From the NCBI GenBank assembly GCA_039942715.1, contig JBDVBY010000001.1:558001-622000 (forward strand): 64,000 bases of DNA, in the 5' to 3' direction. The notes below the pieces were generated by a model that worked only from the letters and a program-made list of their open reading frames with translations, was not told where the DNA came from and searched no databases. Source of the stretch: JABDJX01 sp039942715 (GTDB taxonomy: Bacteria > Pseudomonadota > Alphaproteobacteria > Rhodobacterales > Rhodobacteraceae). A program made the translations under genes and the position numbers. The first letter of the stretch is position 1; every line of letters starts with the position of its first letter. Shown in pieces: positions 49,721 through 59,204 of this stretch.

Positions 49721-52075
49721 TTAGTTCGGGATTAGATCCGGCAGGAACGTCACGATGCCCGGGAAGAACCAAAAGAGCGACAGGCCCAACACCTGGATCA
49801 GCACGAACGGAATGATGCCGCGATAGATGTGCTGTGTCGTGACGCTTGGCGGTGCGACCCCTCGTAAGTAGAACAACGCAAAGCCGAACGGTGGCGTGAG
49901 GAACGAGGTTTGGAGGTTCACCGCGATCATGATCGTCACCCATTTCGGGTCAAACGTACCGCCATAAATGACGGGGCCAACGATGGGCACCACGATGTAA
50001 ATGATCTCGAGGAAATCGAGCACAAACCCAAGCACAAACAGGACCAGCATCACGATAAGGAAGACTTTGAACTCGTCGTCAAAGCTCTTCAGGAACTGCT
50101 GAATATAGTGTTCACCGCCAAAGGAAATGACGACAAGGTTCAGAACCTGCGAACCGATAAGGATCGTAAAGACCATCGATGTGACCTTGGCCGTCTCTCG
50201 CACTACAGGTGGCAAAACACCTGTGCGGAACAAAACCCAGCAGCCGTAAAACAAACCGAACATTGCAAAAAGATAGGCCGCCTGTGCGACCAAAAAGGCG
50301 ATGACGTTTTCGGTGCTGGCACCCTCTTGCTGGATGCGCATATCGAAATTCACGCCGATCAGGATCATGATCACAAGAGAGAAGCTGGCGAAAATGATGA
50401 CTTTCCCCGTGCGGTCTTCTTCCCTTAGCTTGCGGTAAGACGCGAGCATGATCGCGCCCGCTGCGCCCAAAGCAGCTGCAGGCGTCGGATTGGTGATCCC
50501 CCCAAGGATCGAGCCAAGAACCGCAACAATCAGAACAAGCGGCGGAAAGACCACGCGCAGAAGTTCGTTGCGCCCAAGGCGTGCAATCGCAAAGGTCGCA
50601 GCCCAGATCATCACGGCAACCGGGATCGCAAGGATCACCACCGTCGCGCCCGGCGTTGTGATCGGCGAGATCAAAACCGCATCTGCAAACAGCACCGCCA
50701 ATGCAGCGCCAAGCCCAACATAAAGCGGGCGCGGATCGGACGTTGGTGAAACACCCAAAGCAGTGGTGAACACCAGCGCAAAGAACAGCGCAATCAGGGC
50801 AACGCCAGTCCCGACAGGGGCAGCATCCGCAATCTTCTGCACAAGAGCAGCGGCTTGTTCTTCTTCGGTCAGTTCAACGGATTGCGTCACACCGCCTGCT
50901 GCGTCGATCTCGACCTGTTGGGCGATCGCCGCATCCCACGCCGCTTGGCCGTGCAATTCGATCATCGAGGCCTGACAGTCTTCGCCAACGTTCGTGCGCA
51001 AAGTCGCACTTTCGCCCGCGTCACTAAAGCTGTCGACCACAACCGATTGGCTGCCGATAAGCCCTGCAGAGGACAAAACCAACATACCGCCAATCAGCAA
51101 AACCGGTGCGCCAAGGAACCATGTCAGCGCTTCGCCTTTGGTAATCGCTTCCGAGTTCGTCGAGCCAAGCGAAACGGCAGGCGCTTTGGACGGGTTAAAG
51201 AGCGCAAAGCCAAACGCATAAGCCGCATAAAGAACCGCCAACATTATGCCGGGGATCAGAGCGGCCTGGAAAAGTGTACCGACAGAGATCACCGCAGGCT
51301 CTCCAAGGAAGGTCAGCGCATCGGTACACCCGGCCAATTGCGCGCGGTCTTCTTGCGCGGCGGAATAAAGATCGCCCGCCAGAGTGCCGAGTAATACGAT
51401 CACGATAGACGGCGGGATGATCTGCCCCAGTGTGCCAGACGCAGCAATCACGCCTGTCGCGAGTTCGGGTGAATACCCGTTGCGCAACATCGTCGGCAGC
51501 GCGAGCAGCCCCATGGTCACAACTGTCGCGCCAACGATCCCTGTGGAGGCCGCAAGAAACGCGCCAACAACAACGATAGACACAGCCAAACCACCCGGTA
51601 GAGGGCCAAAGACGCGCGCCATGGTCAACAACAGATCATTTGCGATCTTTGAGCGTTCCAGTGTGATGCCCATCATCACGAACATCAAAACCGCCAGCAG
51701 CGTTTCAATCGACTGGCCCGCAATGACGCGTTCGTTCATCCGGTTCACAACAAACGACAGGTTGCGATCCATCGCCGTTTCCCACCCTTGCGGGAAAACA
51801 GGCGCATCAAAGCGCGGCAGTTCGGGATGCGTGAATACCGATATCGTCTCGGCTTTTATCCCCTCGGCAACGACGGCGGCAAACTCAGCCGTGCTGGTGT
51901 CAATCGCCTGATGGATCAGCCAGCCCATGCTGTCTAAGCCTGCGATAATTGCGAATGATATAACGGCCGAGCCGCCGATGGCGAAAGCCACCGGAAAGCC
52001 AGAGAGGATGCCGCTAAAGAGGCAAAGGAAGGTGATCAACAGGCCAATTTCGACGCCATCAAGTCCAAACAACAT
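49721..52075 (-). CDS. TRAP transporter large permease subunit (DctM class), 784 aa
   Basis: DctM repeats: FSGILSGFPVAFAIGGSAVI at the start, GGLAVSIVVVGAFLAASTGI, GYSPELATGVIAASGTLGQIIPPSI, and FLTPPFGFALFYLRGVAP near the end. The usual length is 430-600; here extra hydrophobic and polar regions of over 150 residues lie around 330-560, including a periplasmic-looking loop with Cys and Gln-rich text. It transports an organic acid with sodium together with the Q and P subunits encoded just upstream. Long versions occur with TakP/mannitol-class TRAP systems. Confidence 0.92.
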   Translation of the reverse strand: MLFGLDGVEIGLLITFLCLFSGILSGFPVAFAIGGSAVISFAIIAGLDSMGWLIHQAIDTSTAEFAAVVAEGIKAETISVFTHPELPRFDAPVFPQGWETAMDRNLSFVVNRMNERVIAGQSIETLLAVLMFVMMGITLERSKIANDLLLTMARVFGPLPGGLAVSIVVVGAFLAASTGIVGATVVTMGLLALPTMLRNGYSPELATGVIAASGTLGQIIPPSIVIVLLGTLAGDLYSAAQEDRAQLAGCTDALTFLGEPAVISVGTLFQAALIPGIMLAVLYAAYAFGFALFNPSKAPAVSLGSTNSEAITKGEALTWFLGAPVLLIGGMLVLSSAGLIGSQSVVVDSFSDAGESATLRTNVGEDCQASMIELHGQAAWDAAIAQQVEIDAAGGVTQSVELTEEEQAAALVQKIADAAPVGTGVALIALFFALVFTTALGVSPTSDPRPLYVGLGAALAVLFADAVLISPITTPGATVVILAIPVAVMIWAATFAIARLGRNELLRVVFPPLVLIVAVLGSILGGITNPTPAAALGAAGAIMLASYRKLREEDRTGKVIIFASFSLVIMILIGVNFDMRIQQEGASTENVIAFLVAQAAYLFAMFGLFYGCWVLFRTGVLPPVVRETAKVTSMVFTILIGSQVLNLVVISFGGEHYIQQFLKSFDDEFKVFLIVMLVLFVLGFVLDFLEIIYIVVPIVGPVIYGGTFDPKWVTIMIAVNLQTSFLTPPFGFALFYLRGVAPPSVTTQHIYRGIIPFVLIQVLGLSLFWFFPGIVTFLPDLIPN

Positions 52076-52088
52076 AAATCAGCGTCCC

Positions 52089-52982
52089 TTAGTGGATATC
52101 TGCAGCAAGCTGGGCGTCGTCATCGCCAAGCGCGTCTTTATCAAGGTATTTACCGTCGCTTTCCGGCCCCTCTTTCCACTCAAGATACGAGCGGTAGAAA
52201 AAGGCGATGCCTTGGATAAAGACCAAGGCAGCGAAAAGGACGAGCAGGATTTTAAACAGGAAGTAGCCGTTAAACCCGTTCGGCGAAAAGCCAACTGTTT
52301 CCACGTTCCAGCGGAACGCGCGCGACTTGGCAAGCAAGCGATCCAACTGATCAGAGGCCGAAGGTTTTGGCACCACCAAGTGTCGCCATAAGAAGAACCA
52401 ACCGTACATCCAGATCAGTACAGCGGCAGGCATCATAAAGAGCAGGCTTCCAAGCATATCGATCACCCGCCGGGCACGATAGCTTACAGCTGAGTAGACC
52501 AGATCGACCCGCACATGTCCGCCTTGGATAAAGGTGTAGGACACGCAAAGACAAACGATCATCGCGTTATAAAGCTTAAGCTCTTCGCCCCACCAAGACA
52601 CATCTTTGGTAAACGGAAGCCCAAAGCCGATTGAGATTTGCGCCGAAGAGAAAATGCGCTGCACAAAGATGATCAGCACCTGTTGCAGCACCATCAAAAG
52701 CCCAGCCCACGCCGCGATCCGCCCGACGGTATTACCGATACCCTCAAGGACGCGCACATAGCCCCACATCACGTTGTTCTTCCAGATACCAACGGCTGTG
52801 AGGATAAAAAATGCTGTTAAAATGACAAAGAAGAATTCGGCTGAACCGCCGTAGTATATGAAGCGCATAATGGCTTCGGGATTAGACCAGTCTAACCACA
52901 GACCGGGGTGCGTCACGGCATAGAAAAAGTTGTAAAATGCCAATGCGATGTTCTGGAAAAACCAGAGTATTCCGTCGACCAC
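52089..52982 (-). CDS. TRAP transporter small subunit (DctQ class), 297 aa
   Basis: Four hydrophobic helices with the DctQ pattern: IGNTVGRIAAWAGLLMVLQQ, LYNAMIVCLCVSYTFIQGGH, VRVDLVYSAVSYRARRVIDM, and a last helix near residue 260. Longer than most DctQ proteins (about 170 aa), with extra length before and after the core. It lies between the binding protein and the permease, as in TakPQM-type loci. Confidence 0.88.
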   Translation of the reverse strand: MVDGILWFFQNIALAFYNFFYAVTHPGLWLDWSNPEAIMRFIYYGGSAEFFFVILTAFFILTAVGIWKNNVMWGYVRVLEGIGNTVGRIAAWAGLLMVLQQVLIIFVQRIFSSAQISIGFGLPFTKDVSWWGEELKLYNAMIVCLCVSYTFIQGGHVRVDLVYSAVSYRARRVIDMLGSLLFMMPAAVLIWMYGWFFLWRHLVVPKPSASDQLDRLLAKSRAFRWNVETVGFSPNGFNGYFLFKILLVLFAALVFIQGIAFFYRSYLEWKEGPESDGKYLDKDALGDDDAQLAADIH

Positions 52983-53015
52983 GCGCGCCTCCCTAAGCGT
53001 TTACGAGCGTATGTA

Positions 53016-53041
53016 TCAAAGGGCCCGGACGGGCCCCTTGA
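53016..53041 (-). terminator. Intercistronic hairpin between TRAP P and Q genes
   Basis: GGGCCC-GGAC-GGGCCC core stem extended by TCAAA/TTGA. No long T-run on the minus strand, so it probably acts as an RNA-stabilising or partial termination element that lets the binding protein be made in excess over the permease, a usual pattern. Confidence 0.6.
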
Positions 53042-53064
53042 TCTGTATCAAGCCGTTAAAAGGC

Positions 53065-54153
53065 TTAGCCACCCATGACGCGATTGCGCTGCTGAAGGTA
53101 GAAACCATCAGATTGCTGCAACCAGCTAGAGCTGTTTGCAAGGCTGGCTTCAAAGCTCGCACGTACCTTGGCATAAAGCTCGTCGCCCATAGGCTCGTCG
53201 CGAACTTCTTTCGAAGCCGCACCAAAGGCATCCCAAACATCATCGCTAAAGTTCAGAACGGTCACGCCTTGCGCTTTCAAACGCTCAAGCGCTGCACCGT
53301 TGCTGGCCATTGTCTGGCTGAACTGGTGAATGGTTGCGGCTTTGGCAGCGTTTGTCAGAACGGCCTGCTGTTGGGAATCAAGGCTTTCCCATACATCAAG
53401 GTTGATCGACGAGATCAGACCAGAACCCGGCTCGTGGAAACCAGCGGCATAGTAGAATTTCGCCACTTCTTGGAAACCTGCACGCTCATCGGCAAGTGGG
53501 CCAACCCACTCAAGACCGTCCAGCGCGCCAGAGCTAAGCGCCTGGTAAAGTTCGCCGCCCGGGATGTTCTGAACAGATGCGCCCAGCTTACCAAGAACCT
53601 GACCGCCCTGGCCCGGCATACGATAACGCAGCCCCTGGAAGTCACTGACCGACTTGATCTCTTCACGGAACCAACCGCCCGACTGCGAACCAGAGTTACC
53701 ACACTGGAATGATTTCAGACCAAAGATTTGGCCCAATTCATCGTGCAGCTCTTGGCCGCCATCATTGTAGTACCAGTTGAACAGTTCCTGCGCGGTCGCA
53801 CCAAACGGAACAGCTGTGAAGAAGTTGTATGCAGGGTGCTGGCCACCAAAGTAGTAGTCTGCCGAGTGATACATATCGGCCTGACCGGATGTCACCGCGT
53901 CAAACACTTCAAGCGCGCCAACAAGCTGACCTGGGGTCTTTTTGTCGATGGTCAAAGACCCACCAGACATCGAGTTCACAGCATTGGTAAAGTAGCTGGC
54001 TGCGTCATCAAGAACGGCAAAACCTTCGGGCCATGATGTGACCATAGTCAAAGTGCGCGCGTGTCCGGCTGCAATCGCTGGCGCTGCCAGTGATGTCGCA
54101 ACGGCCGCACCGCCACCAATAGCTGAATTTTTCAAAAAAGAACGACGATCCAT
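53065..54153 (-). CDS. TRAP transporter solute-binding protein (TakP/DctP class), 362 aa
   Basis: ATG 54153 with GGGAGG; Tat signal MDRRSFLKNSAIGGGAA. Domain features: LTMVTSWPEGFAVLDDAASY, YHSADYYFGGQHPAYNFFTA, GLRYRMPGQGGQVLGKLGA and EPGSGLISSINLDVWESL. The pattern is that of the TakP-type, which bind 2-keto acids or related carboxylates. It collects the ligand in the periplasm for the QM permease. Confidence 0.9.
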   Translation of the reverse strand: MDRRSFLKNSAIGGGAAVATSLAAPAIAAGHARTLTMVTSWPEGFAVLDDAASYFTNAVNSMSGGSLTIDKKTPGQLVGALEVFDAVTSGQADMYHSADYYFGGQHPAYNFFTAVPFGATAQELFNWYYNDGGQELHDELGQIFGLKSFQCGNSGSQSGGWFREEIKSVSDFQGLRYRMPGQGGQVLGKLGASVQNIPGGELYQALSSGALDGLEWVGPLADERAGFQEVAKFYYAAGFHEPGSGLISSINLDVWESLDSQQQAVLTNAAKAATIHQFSQTMASNGAALERLKAQGVTVLNFSDDVWDAFGAASKEVRDEPMGDELYAKVRASFEASLANSSSWLQQSDGFYLQQRNRVMGG

Positions 54154-54416
54154 GTAAGTTTTTCCTCCCATTACATTTGGCCAAGGCCATGCCTTGGTTG
54201 ATCATGCCCGGCACCCTAGCGACGCAACTCTAAGAGATAAACAGCTGATTTTAGACAAACTTGCGCAAATTTTAGGCTGTTAGCGCTGACACGGTGGCAA
54301 TGTCGAACAGGTTCAGCGAACTGAGGAATCGCTGATTTTGTCACACGCGGCATTGGGACGTACTTTTGTCAAAATCCGGCATTAGTGTTCAGCGCGCTTA
54401 GATCAAAGAGGACACG

Positions 54417-55115
54417 ATGGGCGATTGGATCGAAAATCTGAAAACAACTTGGGGTATTCTGATAAGCAATCCACTTATTCTTATCCTCTCGATTGGCTTC
54501 GTCCTTCTCGTCTATCGGCTGCAAGGACGCTTTGAACGGCGCGCCGAAAAGGCCCAAAAGGCTGACCAGCTTGCCGGGTGGACTGCGGATACAACGACTG
54601 TCAAACGTCCGCACGAAACCGGAGTTGGCAGTCAGGACGTTCTTGTCCTAAAGCCGACCCGCCACATCCTGAAAGTTGCCTTCTTAACCTTGGCCTTCTT
54701 TGGCGGCGGAGCAGTGTTCTTTGCTCTGGTTGTTCTACCCAATCCGGTTGAACGCACGTTCGAAAACATCATGGGTTTTGTTATCATGTGCGCGTTTTCC
54801 ATCGGCGCGCTGTTTTTGCTCGGAACGTATTTCACGCGGTTTGACGTAACCGAGAATGAAATCGTGCATCGACGCTTGTTGCGCAGACGCCAACGCTATC
54901 CCCTCAGCACGCTTGTCGCAGTGAAGCCGGCAGGCAAGAACCCGACCCTTGGCATCAAACTGACTTTTGCTGATGGGCGCGAGCTTGCGCTTTGGGCCAG
55001 GTTTCAAGGGTATGCCGCCATGCTCAGCAAACTAAAGCATGTGCATCCTGATTTCCTGCACCAATTGGCACTTGGGCGCATGGCCCAGAAAATGCGCGCA
55101 CCAAACGCCGTCTAA
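54417..55115 (+). CDS. Membrane protein, three TM segments, 232 aa
   Basis: Hydrophobic segments at about 16-33, 88-110 and 118-140; between the first two is a basic/acidic linker RLQGRFERRAEKAQKADQLA. A PH-like C-terminal domain follows, with FTRFDVTENEIVHRRLLRRR and ADGRELALWARFQGYAAML. Family not recognised with certainty. Divergent from the TRAP genes, with no clear partner. Confidence 0.6.
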   Translation: MGDWIENLKTTWGILISNPLILILSIGFVLLVYRLQGRFERRAEKAQKADQLAGWTADTTTVKRPHETGVGSQDVLVLKPTRHILKVAFLTLAFFGGGAVFFALVVLPNPVERTFENIMGFVIMCAFSIGALFLLGTYFTRFDVTENEIVHRRLLRRRQRYPLSTLVAVKPAGKNPTLGIKLTFADGRELALWARFQGYAAMLSKLKHVHPDFLHQLALGRMAQKMRAPNAV

Positions 55116-55192
55116 GCCAATTGCATGGGCAGCGCAATTTTCCAAAAGTTTCGCCAAATCACCCATTTGCGCAACAATCGCGATTTTCACTG

Positions 55193-55221
55193 TTGACGCT
55201 TTTAATTGAGCCACCTAGTGT
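55193..55221 (+). promoter_or_regulatory. ilvIH promoter
   Basis: TTGACG and TAGTGT with 17-bp spacing, good sigma70-like boxes. Transcription would start near 55228, about 20 nt before the leader peptide. Confidence 0.7.
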
Positions 55222-55248
55222 CTGCCCACTTCGAGAGGAACTGTGTAA

Positions 55249-55281
55249 ATGACCGAACTTGTGGTGATTGTCAGGAAATAG
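55249..55281 (+). CDS. ilv attenuator leader peptide MTELVVIVRK
   Basis: Ten-codon frame with GAGAGGAA upstream. Five of ten residues are Leu, Val or Ile (LVVIV), the amino acids made by the pathway. Ribosome stalling on these codons when branched-chain amino acids are scarce would prevent the terminator at 55323. A classic attenuation design. Confidence 0.85.
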   Translation: MTELVVIVRK

Positions 55282-55348
55282 CGCATGGGCCGGTAACGGT
55301 ACTCCAGAATACTTCCCATGCGCCCTCGAAACTCTCGGGGGTTTTTTT
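55281..55348 (+). promoter_or_regulatory. ilvIH attenuator
   Basis: GCGCATGGG (55281-55289) can pair with CCCATGCGC (55315-55323). The terminator CCCTCGA-AACTC-TCGGGGG (55323-55341) is followed by seven T. An alternative pairing TTCGAG (55230-55235) with CTCGAA (55325-55330) would break the terminator. The ilvI start lies 27 nt past the T-run. Confidence 0.85.
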
Positions 55349-55374
55349 ATGCGCAAATCAATGGAAACGGCACG

Positions 55375-57132
55375 ATGACAAAGACGCAAATGACCGGAGC
55401 AAAAATGGTAGTTGAGGCCCTGAAGGATCAGGGTGTTGACGTCGTATTTGGATACCCCGGTGGAGCGGTGCTCCCGATCTATGACGAGATTTTTCAGCAA
55501 AATGAAATTCGTCACGTCCTCGTCCGTCACGAGCAAGGCGCTGTGCACGCTGCTGAAGGGTATGCGCGTTCAACCGGCAAACCCGGTGTTGTTCTGGTCA
55601 CCTCTGGTCCGGGCGCGACAAACGCTGTGACTGGTTTGACCGATGCCTTGATGGACTCGATCCCAATCGTTGTGCTGACCGGCCAAGTGCCGACCTTTAT
55701 GATCGGCACAGATGCGTTCCAAGAGGCCGACACCGTTGGCATCACCCGCCCGTGCACCAAGCACAACTGGCTGGTGAACGAAACCAGCGAGCTGTCTGAC
55801 ACCATTCATCAGGCATTCCACGTCGCGACCTCTGGCCGCCCCGGCCCCGTTTTGGTCGACATTCCTAAGGATGTTCAGTTCGCCAATGGCACCTACGTTG
55901 AACCCAAAGCCGCCCGCACCAGCCACTATCAACCGCGTGTCAAAGGCGACCGCGAGATGATCACAGCGCTTGTCGAAGCGATGGAAACAGCCGAACGCCC
56001 GCTGTTTTATACAGGCGGCGGTGTGATCAACTCTGGTCCAGCGGCCAGCCAATTGCTGCGTGAACTGGTTGCGGCGACGAACTTCCCGATCACCTCAACG
56101 CTGATGGGCTTGGGCTCTTACCCGGCCTCTGGCGATAATTGGTTGGGTATGCTTGGGATGCACGGTCTTTATGAAGCGAACTTGGCCATGCACGGCTGTG
56201 ATCTGATGATCAATGTCGGTGCGCGCTTTGATGACCGTATTACTGGGCGCATCGCAGACTTCAGCCCGCATTCGGAAAAAGCGCACATCGACATCGACCC
56301 AAGCTCGATCAACAAGGTGATCCACGTTGATTTCCCAATCATTGGCGATGTGGGCCATGTGTTAGAAGAAATGCTGAACATCTGGAAAGCCCGCGGTCGC
56401 AAGACAAACTCGGGCGCTGTGAAACAGTGGTGGGCGCAGATCGATCAGTGGCGCGCCGTCGATTGCCTGAAGTTCGAGCAAAAAGGCAAAGTCATCCGAC
56501 CCCAGCACGCTTTGGCGCGCCTTGAAGCGCTGACCAAAGACCACGACCGCTATATTTGTACCGAAGTGGGCCAACACCAGATGTGGGCCGCACAATACCT
56601 TGGCTTTGAAGACCCCAACCGTTGGATGACCTCTGGCGGCTTGGGCACCATGGGCTATGGCTTCCCGGCCTCAATCGGTGTGCAAATGGCGCATCCGGAC
56701 GCGCTTGTGATCAACGTGGCAGGCGAAGCATCCTGGCTGATGAACATGCAGGAAATGGGCACAGCCGTTCAATACCGCCTGCCCGTCAAACAGTTCATCT
56801 TAAACAATGAACGCCTCGGCATGGTGCGCCAGTGGCAAGAACTGCTGCACGGCGAACGCTATTCCCACAGTTGGTCCGAAGCCCTGCCCGACTTCGTTAA
56901 GTTAGCCGAAGCCTTTGGCGCCAAAGGCATCAAGGTCGATGAAGAAGCCGATCTGGACGATGCGATCATGGAAATGCTGAACCACGATGGTCCGGTAATT
57001 TTCGATTGCTTGGTAGAAAAGCACGAAAACTGCTTCCCAATGATCCCCTCAGGTGAGCCGCACAACAAAATGCTGCTCGGTGAGGACTCCACGTCCGATG
57101 CGATTAAAGAAGGCGGCGCGGTGCTGGTGTGA
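55375..57132 (+). CDS. ilvI: Acetolactate synthase large subunit, 585 aa
   Basis: ATG 55375. ThDP-enzyme blocks: VVFGYPGGAVLPIYDEI, RHEQGAVHAAEGYARSTGKP, TSGPGATNAVTGLTDALMDS, GLGTMGYGFPASIGVQMA and INVAGEASWLMNMQEMGTAV with the ThDP-binding GDG-type segment here read as GEAS. It condenses pyruvate with pyruvate or 2-ketobutyrate to start Val, Leu and Ile synthesis. Controlled by the attenuator directly upstream. Confidence 0.95.
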   Translation: MTKTQMTGAKMVVEALKDQGVDVVFGYPGGAVLPIYDEIFQQNEIRHVLVRHEQGAVHAAEGYARSTGKPGVVLVTSGPGATNAVTGLTDALMDSIPIVVLTGQVPTFMIGTDAFQEADTVGITRPCTKHNWLVNETSELSDTIHQAFHVATSGRPGPVLVDIPKDVQFANGTYVEPKAARTSHYQPRVKGDREMITALVEAMETAERPLFYTGGGVINSGPAASQLLRELVAATNFPITSTLMGLGSYPASGDNWLGMLGMHGLYEANLAMHGCDLMINVGARFDDRITGRIADFSPHSEKAHIDIDPSSINKVIHVDFPIIGDVGHVLEEMLNIWKARGRKTNSGAVKQWWAQIDQWRAVDCLKFEQKGKVIRPQHALARLEALTKDHDRYICTEVGQHQMWAAQYLGFEDPNRWMTSGGLGTMGYGFPASIGVQMAHPDALVINVAGEASWLMNMQEMGTAVQYRLPVKQFILNNERLGMVRQWQELLHGERYSHSWSEALPDFVKLAEAFGAKGIKVDEEADLDDAIMEMLNHDGPVIFDCLVEKHENCFPMIPSGEPHNKMLLGEDSTSDAIKEGGAVLV

Positions 57133-57185
57133 TCCAGCATCGTCACGCATCCAGAGCTATTATTGGCTCACAAATATCCCGGCGT

Positions 57186-57202
57186 CCGGGGCAGCGCCCC
57201 GG
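57186..57202. repeat. GC-rich hairpin between ilvI and ilvH
   Basis: CCGGGGC-AGC-GCCCCGG perfect 7-bp stem in the 107-bp gap. Intergenic stem-loops of this form recur in roseobacter genomes; may adjust subunit ratio. Confidence 0.5.
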
Positions 57203-57239
57203 CGCGCCCAGCATCACCAAGATCTAAAGGCACATTCAT

Positions 57240-57809
57240 ATGTCCCCACTCAAAATCAAAAAAGGCACATCGCGCCATTCGGCCTATGACCTTAAGGACT
57301 ATCACGAACAAGGCGTTGAGCGGCACACACTGGCCGTGGTTGTCGACAACGAAGCCGGTGTTCTGGCGCGCGTCATCGGGTTGTTCTCGGGCCGTGGCTA
57401 TAACATCGAAAGCCTCACGGTCGCAGAAGTCGACCATGAAGGCAAACGCAGCCGAATTACGATTGTCACGGCCGGCACGCCCTCGGTGATCGAGCAGATC
57501 AAAGCGCAATTGGGTCGTATCGTACCAGTGCACGAAGTGCATGACCTCACCGTCGAAGGCCCAAGTGTCGAGCGTGAATTGGCGCTTTTCAAAGTGTCGG
57601 GCAGCGGTGACAAACGCGTCGAAGCGCTGCGTCTGGCGGATATTTTCCGCGCCAATGTGGTGGATTCAACGCTGGAAAGCTTTGTGTTTGAAATCACCGG
57701 CACACCGGAAAAGATCGACGCTTTTGCTGACTTGATGCGCCCCTTGGGCCTGCAAGAAGTCGCGCGCACCGGCGTGGCAGCCTTAAGCCGCGGTGCTGAC
57801 GCCGTCTAA
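57240..57809 (+). CDS. ilvH: Acetolactate synthase small (regulatory) subunit, 189 aa
   Basis: ACT domain at about residues 28-100 (TLAVVVDNEAGVLARVIGLF, GYNIESLTVAEVDHEGKRSR), then the IlvH C-terminal domain with ALFKVSGSGD, ANVVDSTLESFVFEITGTPE. It binds valine for feedback inhibition and stimulates IlvI. Normal length. Confidence 0.95.
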   Translation: MSPLKIKKGTSRHSAYDLKDYHEQGVERHTLAVVVDNEAGVLARVIGLFSGRGYNIESLTVAEVDHEGKRSRITIVTAGTPSVIEQIKAQLGRIVPVHEVHDLTVEGPSVERELALFKVSGSGDKRVEALRLADIFRANVVDSTLESFVFEITGTPEKIDAFADLMRPLGLQEVARTGVAALSRGADAV

Positions 57810-57837
57810 ACCTGAGATATCCTTGAAAAGTCGGGAC

Positions 57838-57863
57838 CAGCCGTGCGCGTTTGCGCGGCTGGC
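57838..57863. terminator. Stem-loop after ilvH, convergent with kinase gene
   Basis: CCAGCCG...CGGCTGG with inner CGCG pairing, directly between the two converging stop codons. T-runs are weak; likely a bidirectional end signal. Confidence 0.6.
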
Positions 57864-59204
57864 TTAGTCCTCGTCCTCGGCAATCAGACGTAAAACCGTT
57901 GAGACGAACTGATCCCGCGACACAGGTTTAACCAATTGCACGTCATCCACATGAATTCCGTCGACGTTGATTGCGGCCTCGTTCAGATAGCCCGAGACAA
58001 AAATCACCCGTAGATCGGGCACAAGTTCGCGCGCTGCTTTCGCCAGATCCGGCCCTTGCATTTTTCCCGGCATCACCACGTCAGTCACCATGACATGCGG
58101 TTTAAAGCCAGTCATCAAAAGCCCATGGGCCAAGTCGCCCGAAGAGGCTTCCAGCACCTTTAGTCCGCGCGACGTCAATTGCCGCACCATGACTTTGCGC
58201 ACGTCGGCCTCGTCTTCCACCACCAACACATTGGCCAGCGCAGAGGCCACGGGAGTTTCTTCGCTTATGGATTTTGATGCTCCGTCCTGACCGCGCTCTG
58301 CCCCCGCAGCAGGGAAATAGAGCTTGAGCGTCGTGCCATGGGTGACTTCGCTGAAGACCTGCAACATGCCTTCGGACTGTTTTACAAACCCGTGCACCAT
58401 CGAAAGCCCAAGCCCTGCCCCGCTCCCCGCTGTTTTCGTTGAATAAAACGGATCAAACGCCTTCTCCATCACCTCGGGGGTCATACCTGTGCCGGTGTCG
58501 GAGATTGCCAACATAACATATCGCCCTGGCGCGATATCTTCTTTGCGGGCGTCCAGATATTCTTCTGTGATTTGGATATTGGCGGTCTCGATCGTGATCA
58601 GACCACCGTCGGGCATCGCATCACGCGCGTTGTTGACGATATTCAGGATCGCAGTGTCCAACTGTGCGCGATCCACCATTGTGCTCCAAAGCCCGCCGGC
58701 TGTGACCGTTTCAAACTCGATGTTGGCTGGCATAAGACGGCGCAGCATTCCATCTGCCCCGCGCATCACGGCGTTGATATTGGTTTTCTGCGGCGTAAGC
58801 TGCACCTGACGGCCAAACGCCAAAAGCTGCTGCGTTAATGTCGCCCCACGTCGCGCTGCACCATAGGCATCGTGGAGATAGACCTCGCGCATCGGACTTT
58901 CGGGCGGCTCTTCGCGCAAAAATTCCAGATTGCCCTGAATGATCGACAGAAGATTGTTGAAATCATGCGCCACACCACTGACAAGCTGGCCAACAGCGTC
59001 TGTACGGTGCTTTTGCAGCAGTTCGGCCTTGGCGCGTTTGGCGGCTGAATTATCAAACATGACAGCGAGCGATCTGCGAAAGTTTCCATCCGGATCATTA
59101 TCAGCAACAGCCGACATCAAGACAGGCAGGACCGAGCCGTCCTTACGCACAAAGTCATACTCAACATTATGGATCCGCCCGGTTTTAAAAAAATCGGGCA
59201 ACAC
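57864..59204 (-). CDS. Hybrid histidine kinase with receiver domain, N-terminally truncated, 446 aa
   Basis: Reads from GTG 59207 or TTG 59204. Residues 1-60 are the second half of a PAS/PAC domain (EYDFVRKDGSVLPVLMSAVA). HisKA follows with VSGVAHDFNNLLSIIQGNLE (phospho-His), HATPase boxes AILNIVNNARDAMPDGG and DTGTGMTPEVMEKAFDPFYS, GAGLGLSMVHGF; last a receiver with VLVVEDEADVRKV and VMVTDVVMPG. In-frame homology runs back to a TAA just upstream (ITKEVLPDFF), so the first half of the PAS domain is missing. This indicates a 5' truncation or loss of a larger sensor; the ATP and receiver parts are intact. Confidence 0.85.
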   Translation of the reverse strand: MLPDFFKTGRIHNVEYDFVRKDGSVLPVLMSAVADNDPDGNFRRSLAVMFDNSAAKRAKAELLQKHRTDAVGQLVSGVAHDFNNLLSIIQGNLEFLREEPPESPMREVYLHDAYGAARRGATLTQQLLAFGRQVQLTPQKTNINAVMRGADGMLRRLMPANIEFETVTAGGLWSTMVDRAQLDTAILNIVNNARDAMPDGGLITIETANIQITEEYLDARKEDIAPGRYVMLAISDTGTGMTPEVMEKAFDPFYSTKTAGSGAGLGLSMVHGFVKQSEGMLQVFSEVTHGTTLKLYFPAAGAERGQDGASKSISEETPVASALANVLVVEDEADVRKVMVRQLTSRGLKVLEASSGDLAHGLLMTGFKPHVMVTDVVMPGKMQGPDLAKAARELVPDLRVIFVSGYLNEAAINVDGIHVDDVQLVKPVSRDQFVSTVLRLIAEDED

